This document shows, piece after piece, positions 1 through 7,984 of a stretch of 64,000 bases of DNA. Below the pieces are notes generated by a model that was not told where the DNA came from, did not search any database, and was given only the letters and a program-made list of their open reading frames with translations. A program made the position numbers and the translations under genes. Source of the stretch: Pseudoduganella umbonata (GTDB taxonomy: Bacteria; Pseudomonadota; Gammaproteobacteria; Burkholderiales; Burkholderiaceae_D); the NCBI RefSeq assembly GCF_014192225.1, contig NZ_JACHXS010000016.1:1-64000 (forward strand), in the 5' to 3' direction. Each line of letters starts with the position of its first letter. Positions within the stretch are counted from its first letter, which is position 1.

Positions 1-117
1 GGTGTCGCGAGCCGCTACCTGGCCAACTACACAGGCTGGCAACGCGTGCTTGATGCGGCGGTATTAACAACGCCGAGGCAGTGGCTCGGCGTTGCTGTGG
101 AAAAATTCAGCGGATGA
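1..117 (+). CDS. C-terminal fragment of an unidentified protein
   Basis: The first frame is open from the window edge to a TGA at 115-117 and gives 38 residues beginning GVASRYLANYTGWQRVLD. I do not recognise the family with confidence. The SRYLANYxGW stretch is reminiscent of the C-terminal tails of some transposases, but this is only an impression. A perfect 10-bp stem (68-77 with 85-94) lies inside the reading frame and could be a terminator or an element end. The start lies outside the window. Confidence 0.35.
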   Translation, partial: GVASRYLANYTGWQRVLDAAVLTTPRQWLGVAVEKFSG

Positions 118-132
118 GTCCGGCACGTTGAG

Positions 133-168
133 ACAACAGAACGGACAACAGAACGGACAACAGAACGG
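133..168. repeat. Three 12-bp tandem units
   Basis: Three identical copies of ACAACAGAACGG lie head to tail at 133-144, 145-156 and 157-168, in the gap between the fragment ending at 117 and the convergent PulE-type gene ending at 256. The rest of this gap holds nothing I recognise. Confidence 0.9.
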
Positions 169-255
169 GTAAAAAGTTCCGTGCCGACAGGAAATATCGA
201 GCCAACGCGAACAGCGCCCTTTAAAAACTGCGCGGCTTCAAAAGTGCGCCATTGC

Positions 256-2025
256 TTAAACGAGCGATGCGGTCGCTTTCAGTACTTCCTCGGCGGTGGT
301 CGCGCCTTCGATGATCTTCCAGGCGCCGGCGTTGCGCAGCGGTTTCATGCCATCGGCGATCGCCTGCCGGCGCAGCGCGCCGATATCGGTGTCTTCCCTG
401 ACGAGCGCATTGAATGCGGCGCTGACGGTCAGCAGCTCGTAGATGCCGGTGCGGCCGCGAAAACCCGTTTGCCGGCACTCGGGGCAGCCCACCGGGCGGT
501 AGACCTGCTGCGGTTTTGGCAGCTTCCAGGCACCGCCGATGCCTTCCCAGATATCGTCCGCGAGCGCGCCGTCGGGCGCCTTGCAGTCGGCGCACAGCGT
601 GCGCACCAGGCGCTGCGCCATGATGCCGATGATCGTTGCCTCCAGCAGGTAGTAAGGCACACCCAGTTCCAGCAGGCGCATCACGGCCGACGGCGCATCG
701 TTCGTATGCAGCGTCGACAGCACCAGGTGACCCGTCAGCGCGGCCTGGATCGCCATTTCGGCCGTGGCCAGGTCGCGGATCTCGCCGACCATGATGATGT
801 CCGGGTCTTGCCGCATCAGCGCGCGCACGCCGTCCGCGAACGACAGTTCGATGCCCGGCTGCACCTGCATCTGGTTGAACGATGCCTCCACCATCTCGAT
901 CGGGTCTTCCACGGTGCACACGTTGACTTCGGAAGTGGCCAGCGCCTTCAGCGTGGTGTACAGCGTGGTGGTCTTGCCCGAGCCGGTTGGGCCGGTGACG
1001 AGGATGATGCCGTGCGGCCGGCGCGTCAGCGCATCCCAGCGCGCCGCGTCCTCGGGCGGAAAGCCCAGTTCGGGCAGCGTCTTGACGACGACCTCGGGGT
1101 CGAAGATACGCATCACCAGTTTTTCGCCGAACGCGGTCGGCAGCGTGGACAGCCGCAGCTCGATTTCCTGGCCGCCGGCGGTGCGCGTCTTGATCCGGCC
1201 GTCCTGCGGGCGGCGCTTCTCGATCACGTCCATCCGTCCCAGCAGCTTGATGCGCGCGGTCATCGCGATCATGACCACGGCCGGCACCTGGTACACCTGG
1301 TGCAGCATGCCGTCGATGCGGAAGCGGATGTTGCCGATGTCGCGCTTCGGTTCCAGGTGGATGTCGGAGGCGCGCTGCTCGAACGCGTATTGCCACAGCC
1401 AGTCGACGATGTTGATCACGTGCTGGTCGTTGGCATCGACCTGACGGTTGCTCTTGCCCATTTCGACCAGCTGCTCGAAGTTGTTGCGCAGCGCGAGATC
1501 CTGGCCGGTGGACTTGTTGGCATCCCTGATCGACTTTGCCAGCGAAAAGAACTGCGACGTGTACTGGGCGATGTCGAGCGGGTTGGCGATCACGCGGCGG
1601 ATCGAGCGGCGCGAGATCTTGGCGATCTCCGGTTCCCATTCGAGCGCGAACGGGTCGGCGGTGGCGACCGTCAGGGTGTCGGCCGTGATTTCCACCGGCA
1701 GGATGTTGAAGCGCGCCGCGTAGCTGGCCGACATCACGTCCGCCACGCGCGTGAAGTCCACCTTCAGCGGATCGATGCGGTACAGCGGCAGCCGGGCGCG
1801 CCCGGCCAGCCATTCGGTCAGCAGGTCCAGCGTCAATTGCCGGTGCGGCGCCTGGGCGGACAGGATCTTGCAATGCGCCACGGCGCATAGCGGATGCATC
1901 GCGCCGGCGGTATTGCGCAGGATGCCTTGCGCCTGCGTGTAGTGGGCCTTGACGCCGGATTTCTCGACCATGCCGTCGGCCAGCAGCCACGTGAAGATCT
2001 GTTGCAGGTCGAGTGTGCCGGCCAT
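256..2025 (-). CDS. GspE/PulE/PilB-type secretion ATPase
   Basis: 589-residue hexameric AAA-type ATPase of the type II secretion / type IV pilus assembly family, expected at the cytoplasmic face of the inner membrane. The N-terminal domain (about 1-160) is followed by the N2 region with the DIHLEP motif (about 221-226), Walker A GPTGSGKT (345-352), Walker B DPDIIMVGEIRD (407-418) and the His box STLHTNDA (about 437). A tetracysteine zinc site (C478, C481, C514, C517) is complete. No gspD, gspF or pilC partner lies in the window, so the machine it drives cannot be assigned. The gene starts 4 bp after the stop of the upstream minus-strand gene, so the two are probably co-transcribed. Confidence 0.93.
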   Translation of the reverse strand: MAGTLDLQQIFTWLLADGMVEKSGVKAHYTQAQGILRNTAGAMHPLCAVAHCKILSAQAPHRQLTLDLLTEWLAGRARLPLYRIDPLKVDFTRVADVMSASYAARFNILPVEITADTLTVATADPFALEWEPEIAKISRRSIRRVIANPLDIAQYTSQFFSLAKSIRDANKSTGQDLALRNNFEQLVEMGKSNRQVDANDQHVINIVDWLWQYAFEQRASDIHLEPKRDIGNIRFRIDGMLHQVYQVPAVVMIAMTARIKLLGRMDVIEKRRPQDGRIKTRTAGGQEIELRLSTLPTAFGEKLVMRIFDPEVVVKTLPELGFPPEDAARWDALTRRPHGIILVTGPTGSGKTTTLYTTLKALATSEVNVCTVEDPIEMVEASFNQMQVQPGIELSFADGVRALMRQDPDIIMVGEIRDLATAEMAIQAALTGHLVLSTLHTNDAPSAVMRLLELGVPYYLLEATIIGIMAQRLVRTLCADCKAPDGALADDIWEGIGGAWKLPKPQQVYRPVGCPECRQTGFRGRTGIYELLTVSAAFNALVREDTDIGALRRQAIADGMKPLRNAGAWKIIEGATTAEEVLKATASLV

Positions 2026-2029
2026 GGTG

Positions 2030-2851
2030 TCAGGCCTTTATCGAGGCAAGGCCCTTGACCCACGATTTCGCCGGCAGCCTGGTCTGCCCGTGGATTTCGC
2101 CGGCACGTTCGTCCAGGACGGGGATGTCGATCGGGCGGGCGCGCCTGAATGCCAGCGCGACCACGTTGCCTTCGTGGACTTCCGGCAGGCTGACCACCTG
2201 GGGGAAGGCGAACTTCATCGCCTTCAGGTTCCTTGCATAGCTGGGGTGGTCGCCGAACAGGTTGACGGTCATGATGCCGTCCTCGGTCAGGCAGGCGGCG
2301 CAGGCCGCATAGAATTCGGCGGAATCGAGTACCGGGCCGCGTGCCGTGGCGTCGTACAGGTCCACCTGCAGCGCATCGAGCGTGTTGTGGTTGGCGGCAT
2401 CGTTGACGAAATCGAGCGCATCCATCTCCAGCACGCGCAGCCGCGCATCGTCGGGCGGCAGCTTGAACATCGACCGGCAAATCGCGATCACGTGCGGATT
2501 CAGCTCCACCGCGGTGACCTGCGCCTCGGGAAAGGCCTTGTAGCAGAATTTCGTCAGGGTGGCGGTGCCCAGGCCCAGTTGGGCAACGCTGCGCGGGGTG
2601 TCGATCCACAGCATCCACGCCATCATCTGCTGGGCATATTCCAGCTCGGGCCAGTCCGGCTTGCGGATACGCATCGCGCCTTGCACCCATTCGGTGCCGA
2701 AATGCAGGTAACGTACGCCATCCTGTTCGGACAGCGTGACCGGTGCGAATTTCGGCTTGTAGGGCGCCAGCTTGCGCGCGGCGGTCTTCGCCGCCGGCTT
2801 TGCAGGGCGGGACGATTCTTCTTTTTCGATGGATTTACGTTTGATCAGCAT
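2030..2851 (-). CDS. Spermidine synthase-like protein
   Basis: 273 residues if begun at the ATG at 2851 (MLIKRKS). The frame is open further upstream, but that part would run through the terminator of the next gene. A Lys/Ala-rich N-terminus (about 1-40) precedes a Rossmann methyltransferase/aminopropyltransferase fold with LGLGTATLTKF as the nucleotide-binding loop, VTAVELNP as the acidic strand, and LQVDLYDA as the position of the usual catalytic Asp region. The loop differs from the GGGDG of true spermidine synthases, so SAM binding is likely but polyamine synthesis is uncertain. It forms a probable two-gene operon with the ATPase downstream. Confidence 0.8.
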   Translation of the reverse strand: MLIKRKSIEKEESSRPAKPAAKTAARKLAPYKPKFAPVTLSEQDGVRYLHFGTEWVQGAMRIRKPDWPELEYAQQMMAWMLWIDTPRSVAQLGLGTATLTKFCYKAFPEAQVTAVELNPHVIAICRSMFKLPPDDARLRVLEMDALDFVNDAANHNTLDALQVDLYDATARGPVLDSAEFYAACAACLTEDGIMTVNLFGDHPSYARNLKAMKFAFPQVVSLPEVHEGNVVALAFRRARPIDIPVLDERAGEIHGQTRLPAKSWVKGLASIKA

Positions 2852-2958
2852 GGTGGGGTCCCGGTGGAGCCTTATTATCCCGCGTCGCTTTGTCCGGTAG
2901 CAAGCTTCCCGGCGACCGTCGGCAGCTACCGTTGCCAGCAATCGTTCTCCACCAATGC

Positions 2959-2986
2959 AAACTGCCGGCCCAAGGGCCGGCAGTTT
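2959..2986 (-). terminator. Rho-independent terminator
   Basis: A perfect 13-bp inverted repeat (2959-2971 with 2974-2986; arms AAACTGCCGGCCC and GGGCCGGCAGTTT) lies 42 bp past the stop of the glycine-zipper gene. The minus-strand transcript ends in a short U-rich arm. Confidence 0.8.
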
Positions 2987-3027
2987 GCTGTCTCGCATGC
3001 CACTTTCCGCATGCGCCGATCGAACGC

Positions 3028-3546
3028 TTACTGGATCGGCTCGACCGAAACGCGGAGGCGGACACGTTCGCCCGGGTCCTGCGACATATAGCTGGTGTAA
3101 TTGCGGCCGCGATAGTCGTAGACGACTTCATAACCGGTGGTGCGCGATTCCCAGCTGTCGACAGTGCGGCATTGTTTCACCGCCTGTTCCTGCACGCCTG
3201 GCGGTACCGCATTCTGGTTGTCGACCCGGTCGCCGACCACTGCGCCGGCAATCGCGCCGGCTGCCGCCGCGGCGGTGCGGCCGCTGCCGCTGCCCACCTG
3301 GCTGCCCAGCAGCGCGCCGGCGATGCCGCCGACGATCGAGCCACCCACGCTGCGCTGCTGTTGTTGCTGTACCTGCACATACTCGGTACGGCATTCCTGC
3401 TGCGGCCGGTTGATCCGTTCCACCTGCGGCGTCACGCGCACGACACGGCCGTAGTCTTCGAAATCGGCGGCCTGCACGGCCGGCAGGGAACCGAGCAGCA
3501 TGGCCGACAACATCAGTTTCGATGGCAACTGAGCTTGCAGTTTCAT
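3028..3546 (-). CDS. Glycine-zipper envelope protein (SlyB/17-kDa antigen-like)
   Basis: 172 residues. The N-terminal signal peptide ends near AVQA (about residue 26). A Gln-rich stretch (VQVQQQQQR, about 57-65) precedes a glycine-zipper two-helix segment (GGSIVGGIAGALLGSQVG, then AAAAAGAIAGAVVGD; about 68-105). The C-terminal half has two Cys residues and is rich in Arg and Tyr. There is no lipobox Cys, so it is probably periplasmic or outer-membrane associated rather than a lipoprotein. The family is linked to envelope integrity; the precise role is unknown. It is monocistronic, with its own terminator downstream. Confidence 0.85.
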   Translation of the reverse strand: MKLQAQLPSKLMLSAMLLGSLPAVQAADFEDYGRVVRVTPQVERINRPQQECRTEYVQVQQQQQRSVGGSIVGGIAGALLGSQVGSGSGRTAAAAAGAIAGAVVGDRVDNQNAVPPGVQEQAVKQCRTVDSWESRTTGYEVVYDYRGRNYTSYMSQDPGERVRLRVSVEPIQ

Positions 3547-4098
3547 TTAAGGTACCTCTATCGGTGAATGTCCTGTTATCAGTGACCGACTGAGAAAAAC
3601 AGGAAAATAAGTATTCGGCGGTTCAATGGTAACGCCGGCGAGCCTGGCGAATCTGGGCTTATGGCAACAAAATGTAACCCACGTCGATGCTTTGCCGGGC
3701 ATTTGGTCCTGCGACGAGCCGGGAGGCGGATTGTCGGGAAGAGAGCTTAAAGCTGCCTGAAAATGACCGGTTTTTAACAAATCTTGCGCGCGCTGCCACA
3801 TTAAAGTTGATTCACGCTGTACAACACGTTACCCTTACACTCTAGGGATCGAATTGACGGAGAGAAACGCGACTAGCGCTGCCGGTGCAGCGGCACGCCG
3901 CGCATCACGAGGTTGCAATGCCGTTTGCAATGCCGTTCGCAATGCCGTTCGCAATGCCATTCGCGTTGCAGTTCGCGTTGTAGTTCGCATTGTTGTACGC
4001 ATTGTTGTTACATGCCTCGCAGTGTGCCGCAGTGTGCCTTGTATAGGTGCCTTCAATATAAAACACATACCGTACAACAGGTCGATTTTGAGGGAAAA
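3547..4098. other. Divergent intergenic region
   Basis: These 552 bp separate the glycine-zipper gene (minus) from the barstar-like gene (plus), so both promoters must lie here. Apart from the 12-bp array at 3912-4007 I see no gene. The open frames found here have no ribosome site or family resemblance. Confidence 0.7.
3912..4007. repeat. Eight-unit 12-bp tandem array upstream of barstar gene
   Basis: Eight 12-bp units run without a break from 3912. The first four are close to TTCGCAATGCCG. The last four drift stepwise to TTCGCGTTGCAG, TTCGCATTGTTG and TACGCATTGTTG. The period is a multiple of three and contains no stop in the frame of the downstream barstar gene. The array therefore reads as a Cys-rich peptide fused in frame to it. 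I consider this non-coding. Confidence 0.9.
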
Positions 4099-4497
4099 AT
4101 GAGTTTGTTCTTAACCGTGCCGCCCAACCTCGTTCAGTCCATCAGGGCATTCCGGATCGCTGAACTGCAAGAGGAGGCCGGCCGCCTTGGTCAGCATTTT
4201 TTATATGCGTATTGCAATGCCGGCCTGACCAAGCAGCAAGTGCTGGGCATCATTGCCGAATCCTTTCGGTTCCCCAAGCCCTGTGGCAAGAATTTCGATG
4301 CGCTGCGCACGACCCTGACGGAAACGCTGTTCCAGGCCGGAGAGCAGCCCGGCTTCGTGATCGTGCTCGAACAACTGCCCAATACCCAGAAATTCGACCG
4401 CGAAGCGCGTGAAACGCTGCTCGACGTATTCCGGGACGCCGCCGACTGGTGGGCTGAAAAGAAAGTCCCGTTCCGCGTATTCTATTCTTTTGAATAG
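4099..4497 (+). CDS. Barstar family protein
   Basis: 132 residues from the ATG at 4099, preceded by AGGGAAAA. The central FPKPCGKNFDALRTTLTE matches the barstar signature (F-P-x-x-x-G-K-N-x-D-A-L), the helix that blocks barnase-type RNases. It is longer than classical barstar (about 90 residues), with an extra N-terminal helix, as in stand-alone proteobacterial members. No barnase-like RNase gene is adjacent, so it is either an orphan immunity protein or has another role. The frame is open back to 3913 through the 12-bp array, but MSLFLTV is the natural start. Confidence 0.88.
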   Translation: MSLFLTVPPNLVQSIRAFRIAELQEEAGRLGQHFLYAYCNAGLTKQQVLGIIAESFRFPKPCGKNFDALRTTLTETLFQAGEQPGFVIVLEQLPNTQKFDREARETLLDVFRDAADWWAEKKVPFRVFYSFE

Positions 4498-4572
4498 CGC
4501 CGCGGCGGCCGCCTGAGGCGTTCCGCGCCGGCCCCTGGCGCCGCCGGCCGTTGGTCCGACGGTGGCCTGCCG

Positions 4573-4601
4573 TTGGTCCGGCCTTCCGCAGCGGGTACAA
4601 T
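4573..4601 (+). promoter_or_regulatory. Candidate sigma-70 promoter of purN
   Basis: TTGGTC (4573-4578), a 17-bp spacer and TACAAT (4596-4601). Initiation about 7 bp after the -10 would fall at or just before the ATG at 4609, which would make the mRNA leaderless or nearly so. No Shine-Dalgarno sequence is visible. Confidence 0.6.
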
Positions 4602-4608
4602 GTCGGCC

Positions 4609-5253
4609 ATGAAAAACATCGTCATCCTCATTTCGGGCCGCGGCAGCAATATGGAAGCCGTGGTTCGCGCCGCCGAAGCGGAGCAGTGGCCAGCCCGAAT
4701 CGCCGCCGTCATCAGCAATCGTGCCGATGCCAAAGGCCTGGAATTCGCCGCCGCGCGCGGCATTCCGACCGCCGTCGTACCGAACAAGGAGTACCCGACC
4801 CGCGAGGCATTCGATGCCGCGTTGCAGGCCGTCATCGACCGTTTCGCACCGGATCTCGTCGTGCTGGCCGGTTTCATGCGCATCCTGACGCCCGGGTTCG
4901 TCGAACACTACAGCGGCCGGATGCTGAATATCCACCCGTCGCTGCTGCCGCTGTTCCCCGGCCTGCATACGCACGAGGCAGCGCTGGCCGCCGGCCATGC
5001 GGAGCATGGCGCCACCGTGCACTTCGTTACCGCCGAGCTGGATCATGGGCCGATGGTGGACCAGGTGTCCGTGCCGGTGTTGCCGGGCGATACCGCCGAC
5101 ACGCTGGCGCAACGCCTGCTGGTGCAGGAACATGTGCTGTACCCGCGCGCCATACGCTGGTTCATCGAAGATAAACTGATTGTCGAGAACGGCCAGGTTT
5201 ATGGCCCCCATCGTCCACGCGATTCGGCCGCCCCGGCCACGTCCGCGAACTAA
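4609..5253 (+). CDS. purN: Phosphoribosylglycinamide formyltransferase
   Basis: 214 residues. Transfers the formyl group of 10-formyl-THF to GAR, the third step of de novo purine synthesis, in the cytoplasm. N-terminal VILISGRGSNMEA is the GAR-binding loop. LAGFMRIL, then NIHPSLLP with the catalytic Asn-His, and the LDHGPMVDQ region with the catalytic Asp are all present. The start at 4609 (MKNIVIL) matches the family; an in-frame ATG at 4600 lies inside the predicted -10 box. rsmB follows after 18 bp. Confidence 0.96.
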   Translation: MKNIVILISGRGSNMEAVVRAAEAEQWPARIAAVISNRADAKGLEFAAARGIPTAVVPNKEYPTREAFDAALQAVIDRFAPDLVVLAGFMRILTPGFVEHYSGRMLNIHPSLLPLFPGLHTHEAALAAGHAEHGATVHFVTAELDHGPMVDQVSVPVLPGDTADTLAQRLLVQEHVLYPRAIRWFIEDKLIVENGQVYGPHRPRDSAAPATSAN

Positions 5254-5271
5254 TTCATCACCAGGATTCCC

Positions 5272-6579
5272 ATGAGATTGCCTCCAGCAGTACTCGCCAG
5301 CGCCGAAGAAGTGCTGCGCGAGATCTTGCGCTTTGCCGCGCCGGCCGACACCACGTTGTCCCGTTACTTCAAGGATCATCCCCGCCTCGGCGGCCGCGAG
5401 CGCGGTGCCATCGCCGAATGCATCTATGCGGTGCTCCGTAACAAGAATTTCTTTACCGAGTTTTCCGAGCCGAACGGCGGCGCGACCATGCGCCGCCTGA
5501 CGTTGCTGGGCCTGGCCGATGCCGTCGGCATCGACGCGCTGCCCGGCCTGTCGGAGGAGGAGGTCGAGTGGCTGACGCGAATGAGGGACATCGACCGCTC
5601 GCTGCTGCACAAGTCGCTGCGCACCAATATGCCGAAATGGCTGTGGGAAAAGCTTGCCGAGCAATACGGCGAAGAAGAAGCGCTGCAGCTTGCCGATGCG
5701 CTGAACACGCCGGCGCCGCTGGACCTGCGCGTGAACGCGCTGAAGGCGGACCGCGACAAGGTCATCGAGCAACTGGCCCAGGCACCGATCGTTGCCACGG
5801 CCACGCCGTTCGCGCCGCTGGGCCTGCGCGTGCTGAAGAAGCCGCAACTGCAGAACCTGCCGCTGTTCAAGGAAGGCGCGATCGAAGTGCAGGACGAAGG
5901 CAGCCAGGTGCTGGCGCAGATCCTGGGTGCGCGCCGCGGCGAGATGGTGGTCGACTTTTGCGCCGGTGCCGGCGGCAAGACGCTGGCACTGGGTGCGCAG
6001 ATGCGCAACACCGGCCGCCTATATGCGTTCGACGTGTCGGAAAAGCGTCTGGCCAAGCTGAAGCCGCGGCTGGCGCGCTCGGGCCTGTCGAACGTGCATC
6101 CGGTGGCGATCGCGCACGAACGCGATGCGAAGATCAAGCGCCTGGCCGGCAAGATCGACCGCGTGCTGGTCGACGCGCCATGCTCCGGCATGGGCACGCT
6201 GCGCCGCAACCCGGACGTCAAGTGGCGCCAGCCGGTCGAGGCGATTGCCGAGATGCACGAGAAGCAGGTGTCGATCCTCGATGGCGCCGCGCGCCTGGTA
6301 AAGGCCGGCGGCCGCCTCGTCTACGCGACGTGCAGCCTGCTGAAGGAAGAGAACGATGCCGTGGCGGAGCAGTTCATCGCCGGCCATCCGGACTTCCAGC
6401 TGGTGCCGATGAGCCAGGTGCTGGCCGAACAGAAGATCGACCTGGACATGGGCGACTACCTGAAACTGCTGCCGCACAAGCACCAGACGGATGGCTTCTT
6501 TGCCGCCGTGTTCGAACGCAAGCCGATGGCCAAGGCGGCGCCGGCCGCTGAACCTGCCGAAGAGGCCGAAGAGGAATGA
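5272..6579 (+). CDS. rsmB: 16S rRNA m5C methyltransferase, RsmB family
   Basis: 435 residues. SAM-dependent cytosine-C5 methyltransferase of the RsmB/NOP2 family; E. coli RsmB modifies C967 of 16S rRNA. An N-terminal NusB-like helical region is followed by the Rossmann domain with VVDFCAGAGGKTLALG (SAM site), VDAPCSGMGTLRRNPD (motif IV) and YATCSLLKEEN (motif VI with the catalytic Cys). The C-terminus is Ala/Glu-rich (EPAEEAEEE). The stop overlaps the next gene by 4 bp (ATGA), which indicates translational coupling. Confidence 0.93.
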   Translation: MRLPPAVLASAEEVLREILRFAAPADTTLSRYFKDHPRLGGRERGAIAECIYAVLRNKNFFTEFSEPNGGATMRRLTLLGLADAVGIDALPGLSEEEVEWLTRMRDIDRSLLHKSLRTNMPKWLWEKLAEQYGEEEALQLADALNTPAPLDLRVNALKADRDKVIEQLAQAPIVATATPFAPLGLRVLKKPQLQNLPLFKEGAIEVQDEGSQVLAQILGARRGEMVVDFCAGAGGKTLALGAQMRNTGRLYAFDVSEKRLAKLKPRLARSGLSNVHPVAIAHERDAKIKRLAGKIDRVLVDAPCSGMGTLRRNPDVKWRQPVEAIAEMHEKQVSILDGAARLVKAGGRLVYATCSLLKEENDAVAEQFIAGHPDFQLVPMSQVLAEQKIDLDMGDYLKLLPHKHQTDGFFAAVFERKPMAKAAPAAEPAEEAEEE

Positions 6580-7892
6580 AGCAGATCCCGCTGTCGGCAT
6601 TGTGGAACGACCTGCTGGGCGACCTGCGTGATCCGGGCCTGATGTGGCAGCTGGGAGCGCTGGCCCTGTCGGTGGGGCTGGGATGGATGCTGTCGCGGCT
6701 GGTGCTGTCCCGGCTCGGGAGGAGCGCAGAGCGTACCGCCATGGCGCGGTTTGGCGTGGAGAGTTTTGCCCGCGTGATCGGGCCGCTGGCCATCGTCCTG
6801 CTGCTGTGGCTGTCGCAGATCGTGCTGGGGCGCTGGTATCACGTGAACCTGCTGAAGGTGGCGCTGCCGATCTGGGGCTCGCTGGCGGTGATCCGGCTGA
6901 CGTTCTACCTGCTGCGGCGGGTGTTTGCACGCCGCGGCGAAATCGGCGCGGCGATGCTGACGTTCGAGAAGATCTTCCAGCTGGTGGTGTGGGGCGCGTT
7001 CGCGCTGTACATCACCGGTTATTGGGACGACATCTACCGTTATCTCGACAGCATGACGCTGCACCTGGGCAAGAACAAGGTGACGGCGGCGGAAATCCTG
7101 CAGGGCATCGTCTCGGTCGTCGTCACGCTGGTGCTGGCGATGTGGGCCGGCGCGGCGCTGGAAGAACGGCTGATGGGCGTGGATACGCTCAATTCAAATG
7201 TGCGGGTGGTGCTGGCACGGATCGGCCGCGCGCTGCTGATCGTGTTTGCCGTGCTGTTCAGCCTGAACCTGGTGGGCATCGACCTGACCGTGCTGTCCGT
7301 GTTCGGCGGCGCGCTGGGCGTCGGCCTGGGTCTCGGCCTGCAGAAGATCGCCAGCAATTACGTGTCCGGCTTCATCATCCTGCTGGACCGCAGCCTGCAG
7401 ATCGGCGACATGATCACCGTCGACAAGTTCAGCGGCCGGGTGGCGCGGATCAACACGCGCTACACGGTGCTGGCGGGGCTGGACGGCGTGGAATCGATCG
7501 TGCCGAACGAGATGTTCGTGTCGAGCCCGGTCCAGAACACCACGTTGACGAACAAGGAAGTATGGATCGGCACGAAGGTGTCGGTGGCGTATGACACGGA
7601 TCTCGACTACGCGCTGAAGTTGCTGGAAGATGCGGCCGCATCGGTGCCGCGGGTGCTGAAGTCGCGCCCGCCGGGCGCCACGCTGCTCAACTTCGGTGCC
7701 GACGGCCTGGAGCTGCAGGTGGGCTTCTGGATCGGCGATCCGGAAAACGGCCGCGGCGGCGTCACGTCCGATGTCAACCGGGCCATCTGGAAAGCCTTGA
7801 AGGACCACCAGATATCGGTGCCGTTCCCGCAGCGGGAGATGCGCATCATCGGACAATTGCCGATCCCCGAAATACCACATGACGTTAAGTAA
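6576..7892 (+). CDS. Mechanosensitive channel, MscS family
   Basis: 438 residues, longer than E. coli MscS (286), with extra N-terminal membrane segments. Hydrophobic helices cover about 20-210. The pore-lining helix is LSVFGGALGVGLGLGLQKIASNYVSG (about 240-265), followed by the beta domain (RSLQIGDMITVDKFSGRV) and the alpha/beta cytoplasmic vestibule. It is expected to open on membrane tension and release solutes during hypo-osmotic shock. It is translationally coupled to rsmB through an ATGA overlap, a pairing without an obvious functional link. Confidence 0.92.
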   Translation: MKQIPLSALWNDLLGDLRDPGLMWQLGALALSVGLGWMLSRLVLSRLGRSAERTAMARFGVESFARVIGPLAIVLLLWLSQIVLGRWYHVNLLKVALPIWGSLAVIRLTFYLLRRVFARRGEIGAAMLTFEKIFQLVVWGAFALYITGYWDDIYRYLDSMTLHLGKNKVTAAEILQGIVSVVVTLVLAMWAGAALEERLMGVDTLNSNVRVVLARIGRALLIVFAVLFSLNLVGIDLTVLSVFGGALGVGLGLGLQKIASNYVSGFIILLDRSLQIGDMITVDKFSGRVARINTRYTVLAGLDGVESIVPNEMFVSSPVQNTTLTNKEVWIGTKVSVAYDTDLDYALKLLEDAAASVPRVLKSRPPGATLLNFGADGLELQVGFWIGDPENGRGGVTSDVNRAIWKALKDHQISVPFPQREMRIIGQLPIPEIPHDVK

Positions 7893-7984
7893 TCGTCGCG
7901 CCTGTCCCGGACGAATGCGCGTACAATTGACGGTAACGTCTGCTGGCGATGCGCAAGATTTCCGCGCGACTGGAAATCATTTGA

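Noticed and set aside
1..117. Confident insertion-sequence call
   Set aside because: Only 38 C-terminal residues are visible and the resemblance to transposase tails is impressionistic, so it is listed as unidentified.
181..1890. 569-codon plus-strand frame opposite the PulE-type ATPase
   Set aside because: Antisense shadow; the minus-strand protein has complete Walker and zinc motifs.
3547..3801. 84-codon minus-strand frame upstream of the glycine-zipper gene
   Set aside because: No ribosome site, no family resemblance, and it occupies the position where the promoter should be.
3913..4098. In-frame N-terminal Cys-rich extension of the barstar-like protein
   Set aside because: It derives from the 12-bp array, has no ribosome site, and the family-typical protein starts at 4099 with AGGGAA upstream.
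4201..5847. 548-codon minus-strand frame opposite barstar, purN and rsmB
   Set aside because: Shadow of three recognised genes; the composition is typical of antisense frames here.
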